Shown one piece after another: positions 42,318-52,060 of a stretch of 64,000 bases of DNA. The notes below the pieces were generated by a model. That model worked only from the letters and a program-made list of their open reading frames with translations. It made no database searches and had not been told where the DNA came from. The first letter of the stretch is position 1. Each line of letters starts with the position of its first letter. The stretch spans positions 62,001 to 126,000 of the forward strand of contig JBAKBP010000206.1 of NCBI GenBank assembly GCA_037953745.1, written 5' to 3'. Source of the stretch: Lithodes maja (taxonomy: Eukaryota > Arthropoda > Malacostraca > Decapoda > Lithodidae). Made by a program: the position numbers and the translations under genes.

Positions 42318-44434
42318 GACTGAATTGGAATAACTTCCTACAAACACTTGATCACAAAACAAACCCCAAAAAACTCTACAAAACACTAAACAGCATCACA
42401 CTTTCCAACAGCAACACAACACAATCACATGCTGCAATCACAACAACAGACTCTACTCCTTCATGTAAACAACAAGCAAACACTCTCATCAATCACTTCT
42501 CACATGTCAGCCACCTAAAACCTCACAAAGACGACCGACGTGTCATCCGACGTAAGAGACAATTCCCCACAGACCCTGACTATACACCCTTCACCAATCA
42601 CCAGACAAAGCATATCATCAACAATCTCAAGCACTCACCCGCCTGTGGCCTAGACAACATAAGCAACATACACCTCAGACACCTGGGACCACAAGGCATA
42701 CAAGCACTCACTAACATATCAAACTACAGCTATTCACACAACACAATACCAGACATTTGGAAGCATGGTATTATCATCACATTCCCCAAACCCAACAAAG
42801 ACCCCACGCTACCCTCCTCGCACCACCCCATCAGACTCCTTTGCTCCCCCTCCAAAGTCATGGAACGCCTAGTATTACAACTAATTACACCTGACCTACC
42901 CCTAGCTCCAACACAACATGGCTTTAGGCCACTGCACTCCACAAACACTCTTCTCACAGACCTTACACAAAGAGCTTTCGACGGCATCAACTCAGCTAGA
43001 CCACCACACAGATCACTATTAGCCACACTCGACATTAGTAAAGCCTTCGATGCCATCCCTCGACACAACCTAACGAACAAAATCTACAACACAAACATGC
43101 ACAACAACACAAAAAGGTGGCTGGCCAACTTCCTAGCAGGCAGATGTGCACACGTATCTTTTGCCGGTCAGTCATCTAAAATCAGAAACTTTCCAAACGG
43201 AGTCCCACAAGGATCCGTCCTATCGCCCGCACTCTTCAATCTGTACATGCACGATATAACTACACCCAATACGCCCCAAATAAACTTAGCCTCCTATGCA
43301 GATGACATAACACTCACATGCACACACCATGACCCAAAAAGAGCAACAGATCTCCTTCAACCCTATCTCAACACACTACATGGCTGGTGCACTACAAACA
43401 GACTTAATCTAGCCCCAGCCAAATCCACCGCAACCCTGCTCACAAGTTGGACAGGAGAACACGAATACATCCCTCAACTCACCATAAACAACACACCCCT
43501 AACACATACACACACACCCAAAATCCTAGGAGTAACATATGATACTCATATGACATTCAAACAGCACACCACAAACATTAAAAAGAAACTGACACCCAGA
43601 CTTAACGCCCTCAGGTCACTTGCTCACACAAAATTTGGACACAACAAAGAAACCACCACCACAGTATATAAACAATACATAAGATCAGTGATGGAATACG
43701 CAAGCCCAGCCTGGGCTTCTAACCTAGCTGAAACACATCATAAGACCTTACAGACTATTCAAAACAAAGCCCTGAAGATCATTACAGGCTGCACAGCTAC
43801 TGCACCCACAGATCACCTACATCAAGAAACCAAAATCCTCAAAGTCAAAGACCATCTGGACATGAGAGGCACTCAATTCCTGGCAGCAGCCTCCACGAAC
43901 CAAGACCACCCACTAAACTACATGGCAACACACCCACAGACACCAAGAAATATCAAAACAACACCCAGCACACGGTATCACACACAATTATTGTCCTCTC
44001 TCCCTCCCTGCCCACCCCGAACCAACTTCCAGAAGCACATCCATACTCATATCTCTCACCGATCCATCCAATCACTCACAGACAATACGCAGCTGCATGC
44101 ACAACCTCCCGAAATCCATCCTTCCGAATCCTCCCTTCCTCGCGAGGACAGAGTCCACCTGGCCAGGCTGAGATGCGGACACCATCCAGCTCTCCTGAGC
44201 TATCAGAAGAGACTGGATGACTCCGTTGTCGACGCCTGCCCGGGATGTAACACAGCACCCCATACCATTAAACACATCATAGAAGACTGCATTTCACACA
44301 ACCACTTACGCCAACAACACAATCTACACTCAATGAGAGCTCTGTGGGAAAGCCCGATCGTGGCCATGGCCTTTCTCAGGGACTCGGGGCTGTTCGGCCA
44401 GGCAGCTTAGGGAACAACAACAACAACAACAACA
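42318..44434 (+). mobile_element. LINE-C: 5'-truncated LINE inserted in the 26-bp minisatellite
   Basis: Pol remains at 42320-44410, then an (AAC)n tail at 44412-44434, then minisatellite units again. ACACAGAC occurs directly before (42313-42320) and after (44432 onwards), compatible with a target duplication inside the repeat, although the repeat itself contains this word. Confidence 0.85.
42320..44410 (+). CDS. LINE-C pol: reverse transcriptase and C-terminal Cys/His domain
   Basis: About 697 stop-free codons; a Met at 42860 is internal to the domain. Order: LKHSPACGLDNISN and PDIWKHGIIITFPKPNKDP (RT fingers), LLATLDISKAFDAI, GVPQGSVLSPALFNLYMHD, active site SYADDITLTC, thumb KILGVTYDTHMTF, then NKALKIITGC and a terminal CCHC-like site CPGCNTAPHTIKHIIEDC. 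The arrangement is of the jockey/I-group LINEs; clade uncertain. The 5' endonuclease region is missing. His, Thr and Pro are unusually frequent, reflecting a C/A-rich plus strand, unlike RTE-B. Confidence 0.85.
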   Translation: MNWNNFLQTLDHKTNPKKLYKTLNSITLSNSNTTQSHAAITTTDSTPSCKQQANTLINHFSHVSHLKPHKDDRRVIRRKRQFPTDPDYTPFTNHQTKHIINNLKHSPACGLDNISNIHLRHLGPQGIQALTNISNYSYSHNTIPDIWKHGIIITFPKPNKDPTLPSSHHPIRLLCSPSKVMERLVLQLITPDLPLAPTQHGFRPLHSTNTLLTDLTQRAFDGINSARPPHRSLLATLDISKAFDAIPRHNLTNKIYNTNMHNNTKRWLANFLAGRCAHVSFAGQSSKIRNFPNGVPQGSVLSPALFNLYMHDITTPNTPQINLASYADDITLTCTHHDPKRATDLLQPYLNTLHGWCTTNRLNLAPAKSTATLLTSWTGEHEYIPQLTINNTPLTHTHTPKILGVTYDTHMTFKQHTTNIKKKLTPRLNALRSLAHTKFGHNKETTTTVYKQYIRSVMEYASPAWASNLAETHHKTLQTIQNKALKIITGCTATAPTDHLHQETKILKVKDHLDMRGTQFLAAASTNQDHPLNYMATHPQTPRNIKTTPSTRYHTQLLSSLPPCPPRTNFQKHIHTHISHRSIQSLTDNTQLHAQPPEIHPSESSLPREDRVHLARLRCGHHPALLSYQKRLDDSVVDACPGCNTAPHTIKHIIEDCISHNHLRQQHNLHSMRALWESPIVAMAFLRDSGLFGQAA

Positions 44435-44515
44435 CAGACAGAATACCAATAGACAGAACACAAACAGAATACCAACAGACAGAACAGACAGACAAAACAC
44501 AAACAGAACACAGAC

Positions 44516-44887
44516 TTAAGGGGAGACTGACCGTTTGTTTGGTCTATTAATTCATTTATTCATATCTATTTTTTAGTTTCCTCCCTAGACCTCCATCAAG
44601 CTTAGAAAAACACCCCCTAGACCCCCCTTCAAGATAAATTTGTAAATTTTTCGGTAGAAAAATGTTCCAGCCGCAGGCCGGTTCCTCTTAATATTGCAGG
44701 CTCGTTATCGCTCGCCAGGAAATAATCGACACCTAAATGGCACGAAAGGTCTTAAAATTGACAACGAAATGGGGCGAAAGGTGTTAACATCGCCAAACTA
44801 ATGGGCCGAACGTCTTATAATCTCAAAACTAGTGGGGCTAAACATTAGGGAGAAGGGGGTCCAGAAAAACGGTCTGCCTCCCCTTAA
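44516..44887 (+). mobile_element. MITE-1b, 372 bp, TTAA-flanked
   Basis: It starts TTAAGGGGAGACTGACCG; the reverse complement of its end reads TTAAGGGGAGGCAGACCG. Contains the family core. It sits in the same minisatellite remnant (ACACAGAC on the left, CACAGACA on the right). No ORF. Confidence 0.85.
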
Positions 44888-44901
44888 CACAGACAAGACA
44901 A

Positions 44902-45711
44902 AACAATACATCCCCTTTACATTTAACAATACATCCCCTTTACATTTAACAATACATCCCCTTTACATTTAACAATACATCCCCTTTACATTTAAGTTAA
45001 CAATACATCCCCTTTATATTTAACAATACATCCCCTTTACATTTAACAATACATCCCCTTTACATTTAACAATACATCCCCTTTACATTTAACAATACAT
45101 CCCCTTTACATTTAACAATACATCCCCTTTACATTTAACAATACATCCCCTTTACATTTAACAATACATCCCCTTTACATTTAACAATACATCCCCTTTA
45201 CATTTAACAATACATCCCCTTTACATTTAACAATACATCCCCTTTACATTTAACAATACATCCCCTTTACATTTAACAATACATCCCCTTTACATTTAAC
45301 AATACATCCCCTTTACATTTAACAATACATCCCCTTTACATTTAACAATACATCCCCTTTACATTTAACAATACATCCCCTTTACATTTAACAATACATC
45401 CCCTTTACATTTAACAATACATCCCCTTTACATTTAACAATACATCCCCTTTACATTTAACAATACATCCCCTTTACATTTAACAATACATCCCCTTTAC
45501 ATTTAACAATACATCCCCTTTACATTTAACAATACATCCCCTTTACATTTAACAATACATCCCCTTTACATTTAACAATACATCCCCTTTACATTTAACA
45601 ATACATCCCCTTTACATTTAACAATACATCCCCTTTACATTTAACAATACATCCCCTTTACATTTAACAATACATCCCCTTTACATTTAACAATACATCC
45701 TCTTTACATTT
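44902..45711. repeat. 23-bp satellite-like array, 35 units
   Basis: The unit begins AACAATACATCCCC and ends TTTACATTT. 35 units with one 5-bp insertion (AAGTT) near 44995 and only a few substitutions (for example near 45020 and 45701). Very homogeneous. No coding meaning. Confidence 0.95.
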
Positions 45712-45741
45712 AACATCATATCAACTTCTTCCACGGCACTC

Positions 45742-46166
45742 TTATGGGGAGATTATTATATATATATATATTTGTGTATTTATTTAATATTTGTTCTTTA
45801 GTTTCCTCCCAAGACCTCCATCGAGCTTTGAAAAAAACTCCCATTCGAAATAAATGTGTGCATTTTTTGGTAAACAAATTGCGTGCTCACTAACATTTAC
45901 CAGGAGACATTCGATACCTAAATGGCACGAAAGGTCTTAAAATCGCAAAATAATGGGGGGAATGTCGTAAAATCTCAAAAATCTGTGTGCATTTTTCGGT
46001 AGAAAATTGAATGCTCACTATCGCGCGCCAGGAAAATATTGACAACTAAATGGCACGAAAGGTCTTAAAATAGCAAAACTAATGGAGCGAATATCTTCAA
46101 ATCTCAAAACGTATTGAGCTAAACATGAGGGAGAAGGGGGTCCAGAAACTTCCCCTCCCCCTCTTG
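45742..46166 (+). mobile_element. MITE-1c, diverged with internal duplication
   Basis: Family core present twice: GTGTGCATTTTTCGGTAGAAA-type and GGCACGAAAGGTCTTAAAA segments repeat at about 45856-45960 and 45985-46090. The left end is TTATGGGGAGA (TTAA lost); the right end is near CCCCTCCCCCTC. Confidence 0.65.
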
Positions 46167-46264
46167 ACCTCTATCACCATCCTCAGTCACACTCATCTAT
46201 CACTCAAGACAGATAACATTTACTTTTCCTTCCGTGACAACAATATATTATTTGTTTGGTACTT

Positions 46265-46490
46265 TTACTTTGTTTTACGTTTGGACGTGTGTGAATGTTG
46301 TGTTTAGTCCGTGTTTTTTCGTGGTTTTGTCTTGTGTTTTGTGTTTTCCCTGTTCTTGCTCTGTCTTGAGTCGGCCACCCCCAAGAAAATTAAAACAAAC
46401 AAATAATAAAATATAATAAAATAGAAAATAAAAATAAAAAATAGGAAAAGAGTGGATTGGGCCTGTGCATATACTGTAGATAGACGTTTG
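46265..46490 (+). mobile_element. Diverged RTE-A 3' end
   Basis: It shares TTTTCCCTGTTCTTGCTCTG, GTCTTGAGTCGGCCACCCCC and the terminal GGATTGGGCCTGTGCATATA with RTE-A, with an A/T-rich insertion at 46385-46450. Only the 3' end is present. Confidence 0.7.
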
Positions 46491-46562
46491 GGTAGGATGA
46501 GCGGCAGGTATGTAGGCTAGGAGTGCTATGCTGTGTTCACTGCAGTTCCAAACAACCAGGTA

Positions 46563-46778
46563 TTTTTTTATGGTGACCGGACAACTCAACCAGTACCGGT
46601 AGATCATTTCAACCGGTAGCTCTCAACCAGTACCAAATCAACCAATACGGTTAGGTTAGGTTAGGTTAGTACTATATTTTGGCACTGGTTTGGTTGGTCT
46701 TGGTTGATTTGGCGCTGGTTGAGAGCTACTGGTTGAAATGGTCTACTGGTTGAGATGTCCGGGAACCAATTTTTTATA
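46563..46778. mobile_element. Foldback element with TTAGG repeats at its centre
   Basis: Arm 46563-46647 and arm 46692-46778 are imperfect reverse complements (CTCAACCAGTA..., TTCAACC..., CTCTCAACCAG...). The spacer contains (GGTTA)4 at 46649-46668. No coding capacity. Confidence 0.75.
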
Positions 46779-47370
46779 TCTATATTTGATAGTGACAGAT
46801 AGGTTGAATGTAAAGGCGATAGTAGGGGTGAATGGTGGGTGATAACGACCGTGTTTGATGGAGGAGCAATAATGGTTTGGTGGTTTTCACAGGTACGCCA
46901 CGGTAGCCATGTCCGTTTCCTAGTCATTCGGGTGTGACTTTAACCTCATGACACAGGGACAAGTGGCTTAATTCTCCACTTTTGGTAATGAACAATACTG
47001 ACGAAAATTAGGCGACGGTGTGAAACAAACTGTGGCAAAATATTATACTAATTCAACTGTTTATTCACCCTTTCACGCACATATGACGCAGAGGTTGCCA
47101 GATTAGCAATAAGAAATAGTTCTCTCACTCTTATAATTACCTCTCCAAAATTAGTTTTCTGCCCACAGCTAACTCAAAGACAACTGCAGAGGTTGAAGTA
47201 ACTAAACTAAAGGTTTCTAAATACCCCTGATGGTAACAAAGGCTTTAAAGTATCCCTAATAGGCTCAAAATAGCGTCATATGTTGGAGAGGGTTAATAAG
47301 TTATTCCTGAAAAACGATGTCACACGGCCTCTGAAACCCATATACTGTCTCTCGGGTTAACTTGGACTAT
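46779..47370. other. Non-coding, nothing recognised
   Basis: No ORF with domain content, no repeat structure beyond short AT stretches. Confidence 0.5.
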
Positions 47371-47586
47371 ATGCACCCCTTCTGTACCGGCCACGTCTTT
47401 TTCATTTTAGTCTAGCTATATTTAGACGATTGTGTGCAGTTTAAGTAGGATCTGTGGTTGCAAAAAGGGTTAAGCGAGATAGTTCGAAGCCTGTCAATTG
47501 CTGGAGGCCCTATTGAAACGGAATAAAATCGTCTAAAAGTAGCCAGAATAAAGTTAAAAGGACGTCCCCGGTACAGAAGGGGTTAA
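47371..47586 (+). mobile_element. MITE-2b, 216 bp
   Basis: The left terminus CACCCCTTCTGTACCGG (TTAA decayed) is inverted at the right end (CCGGTACAGAAGGGGTTAA). Internal sequence matches MITE-2a (TAGCTATATTTAGAC, AATAAAATCGTCTAA). Confidence 0.75.
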
Positions 47587-47638
47587 TTCTTTATCTGATA
47601 TTTGTACTTCAGAGATTCCTTTAACATTTTCGAGGCTT

Positions 47639-47920
47639 TTAAGGGGAGATGGGTCGTTTCTCTGGCCCCCCTTCTTCCTCATGTTTAGCCCCATTAGTTT
47701 TCAGATTTTAAGACGTTCAGCGCATTAGTTTGGCGATTTTAAAACCTTTCGCCCCATTTCTTTGTCAATAATATGACTTTAATGACATTTAGGTGTAAAT
47801 TAAGACATCGAAAAATGTACAAATTTATCTTGAAAGAGGGTCTAGGAAGGTGTTTTTAAAGCTTGATTGAGGTCTAGCGAGGAAACTTAAAAATTATAGA
47901 AATGTGTATAAATGCTGAAA
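47639..47920 (-). mobile_element. MITE-1d
   Basis: It starts TTAAGGGGAGATGGGTCG and carries the family core in reverse orientation relative to MITE-1b (CCCCATTAGTTTTCAGATTT, GACATCGAAAAATGTAC). Its right terminus has become the tandem array that follows. Confidence 0.75.
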
Positions 47921-48045
47921 TCAATACGCCCATCCCCCCTTATAATCAATACGCCCATCCCCCCTTATAATCAATACGCCCATCCCCCCTTATAATCAAT
48001 ACGCCCATCCCCCCTTATAATCAATACGCCCATCCCCCCTTATAA
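47921..48045. repeat. 25-bp tandem array, 5 perfect units
   Basis: The unit begins TCAATACGCCCATCCCCCC and ends TTATAA. In reverse complement it reads AAGGGGGGATGGGCG, close to the left terminus of MITE-1d (AAGGGGAGATGGGTCG). Five identical units, so recent. Confidence 0.9.
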
Positions 48046-48563
48046 TTATGTGCCAGGATTAATGAACGCTACTGTACAGTCGAGCTAATAAGACTTAGTG
48101 ATGTCTCGGCACCAAGTATGTTTTGATCAATAATTGGTATCAGCAATATCTAAGCATCATTTCTTCATATCGATTGAAATATACAAACATGTTCCTACAC
48201 ATACCCACCTTATTCAACATCTGACAGACATTAATACAGCACAGAGCGAGCCAAACGTAATGACAGCTGGGACATGAATTATTAGAGTGGCCATACACAA
48301 AGCCGATTAAACCCATAGACTAATTCCAGTCTAATCATTAATGGTCCACTGAAGTATTATGAGTCACTGTACATTAGGTAAGGGCTTGTTATCTTAATTA
48401 AAATTAAAATGTAAACTTGCAAACTAAACAAACCAAAATTGGGACAAGGACAATATAAAGTCAAATTAAATTAAATGTTAGGCTTGTGAAGGCAAATGTC
48501 TCTGAGAGAGAGAGAGATATTCTACAATACATTAAGTCCTGACACAATAAGTGGATACAATCT
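48046..48563. other. Non-coding, nothing recognised
   Basis: AT-rich, a short GA run near 48504. No supported feature. Confidence 0.5.
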
Positions 48564-48846
48564 CACCACCACCACCACTACCAACACCACCACCACTACC
48601 AACACCACCACCACTACCAACACCACCACCACTACCAACACCGCCACCACTACAAAACACCACCACCACTACCAACACCGCCACCACTACCAACACCACC
48701 ACCACTACAAAACACCACCACCACTACCAACACCACCACCACTACCAACACCGCCACCACTACCAACACCACCACCACTACCAACACCACCACCACTACC
48801 AACACCACCACCACTACAAAACACCACCACCACTACCAACACCACC
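48564..48846. repeat. 18-bp minisatellite (CACCACCACCACTACCAA)n
   Basis: About 15-16 units with variants (CGCC, TACAAAAC). The period is a multiple of 3, so long Pro/Leu or Thr/Asn frames appear; these are not supported as genes. Confidence 0.9.
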
Positions 48847-49208
48847 TCTCCTTAACCATTTCTCTTGTCCGTGTCTATCGTTCCTCAGAAGACAATATTC
48901 TACTAAAGGTAGCGCCAACGAACTTGAAAATAATCTTGACCCCTTAACTTCTCATAACTCAAAAGGGCCTAGAGCAAACTGGCTGTAAATATGCACACCT
49001 ATTTCCTGGTGGGCTCTTCCCAAATGATAGAAATGTCAGCTCGATTGCTTTCATTCATTTTGAGGTATGATAACTTAAGGGATCAAAATTATTGTCAAGT
49101 TCGTTGGCGCTACCTACAGTACAGTATAGCCATTCCTATATGTCCTATAGTGACCCTAGAAATGTTGATTACTGTAAAGTTTTATGGTAGAAATGCAATG
49201 TAAGGGTC
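48847..49208. other. Non-coding spacer with a short inverted pair
   Basis: GGTAGCGCCAACGAACTTGA at 48908-48927 is matched in reverse by TCAAGTTCGTTGGCGCTACC at 49095-49114, suggesting a further small inverted-repeat element of about 200 bp. No gene. Confidence 0.6.
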
Positions 49209-49596
49209 TTAAGGGGGGTGACCTGTTTTTTGTTTATGTCTGTCCTTTTCTCTCTTTCTCTGGCTTGTAACCATTCGGCCCCATTCAGCCAACTATTTTA
49301 AGACGTTTATCCCCATCTACGTGTCGATTTATTTCTGGCGAGCGATAGCGAGCCAGCATTATATTAAGAAATTCGGCTTCGCCGGAGAAATTTTTCTATC
49401 GAAAAATGTACAAATTTAGCCTGCTGTCAAACAAAAATGAAAAATATGCTGGCTCGCTACCGCTCACCAGTAAAAAATTGACACCTGGATGGGGATAAAC
49501 GTCTTAAAACAGTAGGCTGAATGGGGCCAAATGGATACAAGCCAGAGAAAGATAGAAAAGGACAGAACCAAAACAGGTCACCCCCCCCCCCCTTAA
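49209..49596 (+). mobile_element. MITE-1e, 388 bp, long-armed palindrome
   Basis: TTAAGGGGGGTGACCTG at the left is inverted at the right (CAGGTCACCC...CCTTAA). The arms are ~150 bp, including CTCTTTCTCTGGCTTGTA and CATTCAGCC. The inner part holds GGCTTCGCCGG and CTGGCGAGCGATAGCGAGCC. Nearly the same as MITE-1h. Confidence 0.9.
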
Positions 49597-49725
49597 GGAC
49601 TCAGAAACTGCCGGATGTTATTTTGTATCTGTGTAGCATTTTGCATAATTGACCTAATTAGCATATTAATTAGGTATAATAACTAAATACGGAATATCTT
49701 GATAGAAACTCAAAATAAAGACTTC

Positions 49726-49735
49726 AACATAATAT
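49726..49735. repeat. Target-site duplication of RTE-B2
   Basis: AACATAATAT, repeated at 50510-50519. Confidence 0.85.
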
Positions 49736-50509
49736 GAATGGGAGTTGCAGGGTCTGGTAAATGAGTTTGGAACAGTGTGCGAAAAACGGAATTTGAAGGT
49801 AAATACGGGGAAGAGCAAGGTTATGGTCTTCGAAAGGGGTGAAGTCACAGAGTGTGAGGTGAAGCTGAACGGTCAGGCTATGGAGATCGTCAACTCTTTT
49901 AAGTATCTGGGCAGTGTGTTGAGTAAAGATGGGACTATGGATGAAGAGGTGCGGGAGAGGGTACAACAGGGGAAGAGGGTTGTAGGAACGCTAAAAGCAG
50001 TAACAAGAAATAGGGTGGTCAGTATGGAAGTGAAGAAGTCCTTGCATGACAGTGTGGTAATCCCGACACTGACTTACGGAAGCGAAGCATGGACGTTGGT
50101 TGAGAGACTCAGACCAAGAGTGAGAGCAGTGGAAATGAATTACTTAAGGAGTGCGTGCGGAATTACATGGAGGGATAGACAGACTAATGAGGAAGTAAGA
50201 AGGAGGTGTGGTGTGGAGGTAGATGTGCTGGAAAGTGTGAAAAGGAACAACTTGAGATGGTTCGGCCATATGGAACGTATGGAGGGCGAGAGAATGACTA
50301 AGAGGGTGTACGAGAGCGAGGTGGAGGGACAGAGGGGGAGAGGTAGACCGAATATGAGGTGGAAGGATGGAGTGAGGAACTACATGAATGAAGGCGGTGC
50401 TGGTTGGGGGGAGGGGCGTCGACTGACTGGGGACAGAGGTGCATGGGGGCGGTTCGTTCGTGGCCACCCCTTCGGGGATCACGGCGTCAGGCAATAGATA
50501 GATAGATAG
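49736..50509 (+). mobile_element. RTE-B2: 5'-truncated LINE
   Basis: 774 bp with a perfect 10-bp duplication and an (ATAG)n tail. Near-identical to the C-terminal half of RTE-B1 and RTE-B3. Confidence 0.93.
49745..50497 (+). CDS. RTE-B2 RT thumb and C-terminal region
   Basis: 250 codons starting just after the FADD active site (LQGLVNEFGTVCEKRNLKVN), then FKYLGSVLSKDG, YGSEAWTLVERL, CGITWRDRQTNEEVRRR, WFGHMERMEGERMTKRVYE and GHPFGDHGVRQ. No frameshift. It cannot be catalytic without the active site. RTE-B1 differs at a handful of residues. Confidence 0.88.
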   Translation: MQGLVNEFGTVCEKRNLKVNTGKSKVMVFERGEVTECEVKLNGQAMEIVNSFKYLGSVLSKDGTMDEEVRERVQQGKRVVGTLKAVTRNRVVSMEVKKSLHDSVVIPTLTYGSEAWTLVERLRPRVRAVEMNYLRSACGITWRDRQTNEEVRRRCGVEVDVLESVKRNNLRWFGHMERMEGERMTKRVYESEVEGQRGRGRPNMRWKDGVRNYMNEGGAGWGEGRRLTGDRGAWGRFVRGHPFGDHGVRQ

Positions 50510-50519
50510 AACATAATAT

Positions 50520-50720
50520 CCAGACCTGTGTTCGACTCCAAGGAATCCAAATCACATGGTTTTAATATCCTAAAAGCCCTCCAACTATCCAGAATCCAAT
50601 ATAGCCACCATGGATAACTAAATAAATCCTAAAATCACCCAAACTCAGAAATTGTTAAAGATACAGATATTATGTTGATGAGCACAGACAACTCGGAAAG
50701 TAAAACTGTTACTGCACCTG
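50520..50720. other. Non-coding spacer
   Basis: No recognised feature. Confidence 0.5.
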
Positions 50721-51055
50721 TTAAGGGGAGGTTTTTAGTTTGTTTCCTACTCCTCCAGCAATCTTAAAATTTCGCCCCCTCGAACCCCTTTCAAGAAAAA
50801 TTCGTACATTTTTCGGTAGAAAAATGTCACGGCCGAAGGCCGGTTACTCTTAAATTACAGGCTCGCTATCGCTCGCCAGGATAAAATCGACACCTAAATG
50901 GCACGAAAGGTCTTAAAATTGACAGAATGGGGCGGAAATTCTTAAAATCACCAAACTAATGGCGCAAACGTCTTAAAATGTCAGGAGCAATGGGGCTAGA
51001 CATGATGGAGAAAGGGGTCACGAAAAAAGTCCCTTAAGTGGAAATCTCCCCTTAA
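50721..51055 (+). mobile_element. MITE-1f, 335 bp, TTAA-flanked
   Basis: TTAAGGGGAGG at the left and CTCCCCTTAA at the right. Core motifs TTTTTCGGTAGAAAAATG, GGCCGAAGGCCGG and GGCTCGCTATCGCTCGCCAG are present. Confidence 0.85.
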
Positions 51056-51670
51056 ACACAAAGAAGAGGGGAAAAGAGGCGATAGTTGGACAAACAAGAT
51101 CGACAGAAGATCCTAGACAAACTTCAAAAGACGATGTTAATGATGAAATACTGTTCAGATAAACAGCTGGATACATTAAATACATATTGGTTACTATTTT
51201 CATTACAAAGTATGACGTGTTAATGTAAGGAATGTGTAAGTGATAGTCCTACAAGCAAGACAAATTGCTAGAATGTTTGGCGATAATATCCCTGCTTGTT
51301 ATTTGTGGGGGGTAAGCTGGTGGGAAGAGCATTAGTATTATGCTGGCTTCACTGGCGGAGATTTATGGTGTATTATGTGGCTGTGTGGCTGTGTACGTAC
51401 TCTAGTTGTACTTACTCTAGTTGTATTGCGGGAGTGAGCATGCTCGTTATTTCCCGCCTCCTATATGTGTAGGTGTTATATGTATTGTTGGAATGGCTGT
51501 GGATGTGTGTGTAGTCTGTATTTTTAGCCAATTGGCGACATCGGAAACGAAGGCTTAGGGTGGATCTGTATGGTACCATTCTCACTATAGACGGTACCGT
51601 CTCGCCCGAAGGCTTAGGTAGCCATCAGCTTAGGTGAACCATATGATACCCATCTCGCCTTGTACCATTT
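51056..51670. other. Non-coding, nothing recognised
   Basis: No coding or RNA gene. Some short duplicated words (TACTCTAGTTGTA twice near 51400-51425). Confidence 0.5.
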
Positions 51671-51850
51671 TTGCCAACCCCAGATGGGACGTCACAACGT
51701 AGTCCACTTATTCCAGGTACCTATTTACAGCTAGGTGAACTGAGGCTAACACATGAAAGGAGACAAGCCCAATTTGTCTCCGCCCGGCCGGGGATTGAAC
51801 CCCCGACCCCTCGTGTGTGAGACGAGAGCTCTACCTACTAGGCTTACGGG
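51671..51850 (-). mobile_element. tRNA-headed SINE (Val-like head)
   Basis: In minus sense the head starts near 51850: AGTAGGTAGAGCTCTCGTCT, an anticodon arm CTCGT-CTCACAC-ACGAG (anticodon CAC), then B box GGGTTCAATCC (plus 51791-51802 region). The body follows: GAGACAAATTGGGCTTGTCTC and CAGTTCACCTAGCTGTAAAT-AGGTACC. The acceptor stem does not close. A fragment of the same body motif is at 26255-26330. Confidence 0.7.
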
Positions 51851-51852
51851 CT

Positions 51853-51995
51853 GTGTGTGTGTGTGTGTGTGTGTGTGGATGTGTGTGTGGGTGTGGGTGG
51901 GTGTGGGTGTGTGTGTGTGTTGTTCTGAGAGATAGATAGATAGATAGATAGATAAAGAGATAGATTGATAGATAGATAGACATAGCTAAATACAG

Positions 51996-52028
<33 letters not shown>

Positions 52029-52060
52029 AGTGAAAGTGAGAGAGAGAGAGTGAGTTACAA
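51853..52060. repeat. GT and GATA/GA microsatellites
   Basis: (GT)n with GGTGT variants at 51853-51921, (GATA)n at 51933-51957 and 51994-52014, (GA)n after 52014. Confidence 0.9.

Noticed and set aside
41059..42386. Three overlapping minus-strand ORFs of 320-412 codons rich in Cys, Val, Leu and Tyr
   Set aside because: All three frames are open with the same 26-codon pattern because the 26-bp repeat lacks stop words on this strand. No signal or domain beyond the repeat; a minisatellite, not a membrane protein.
44902..45711. CRISPR array
   Set aside because: Units are contiguous with no unique spacers, and the context is eukaryotic.
48496..48988. Pro/Leu- and Thr/Asn-rich ORFs
   Set aside because: Encoded by the 18-bp CAC-rich minisatellite; no other coding evidence.
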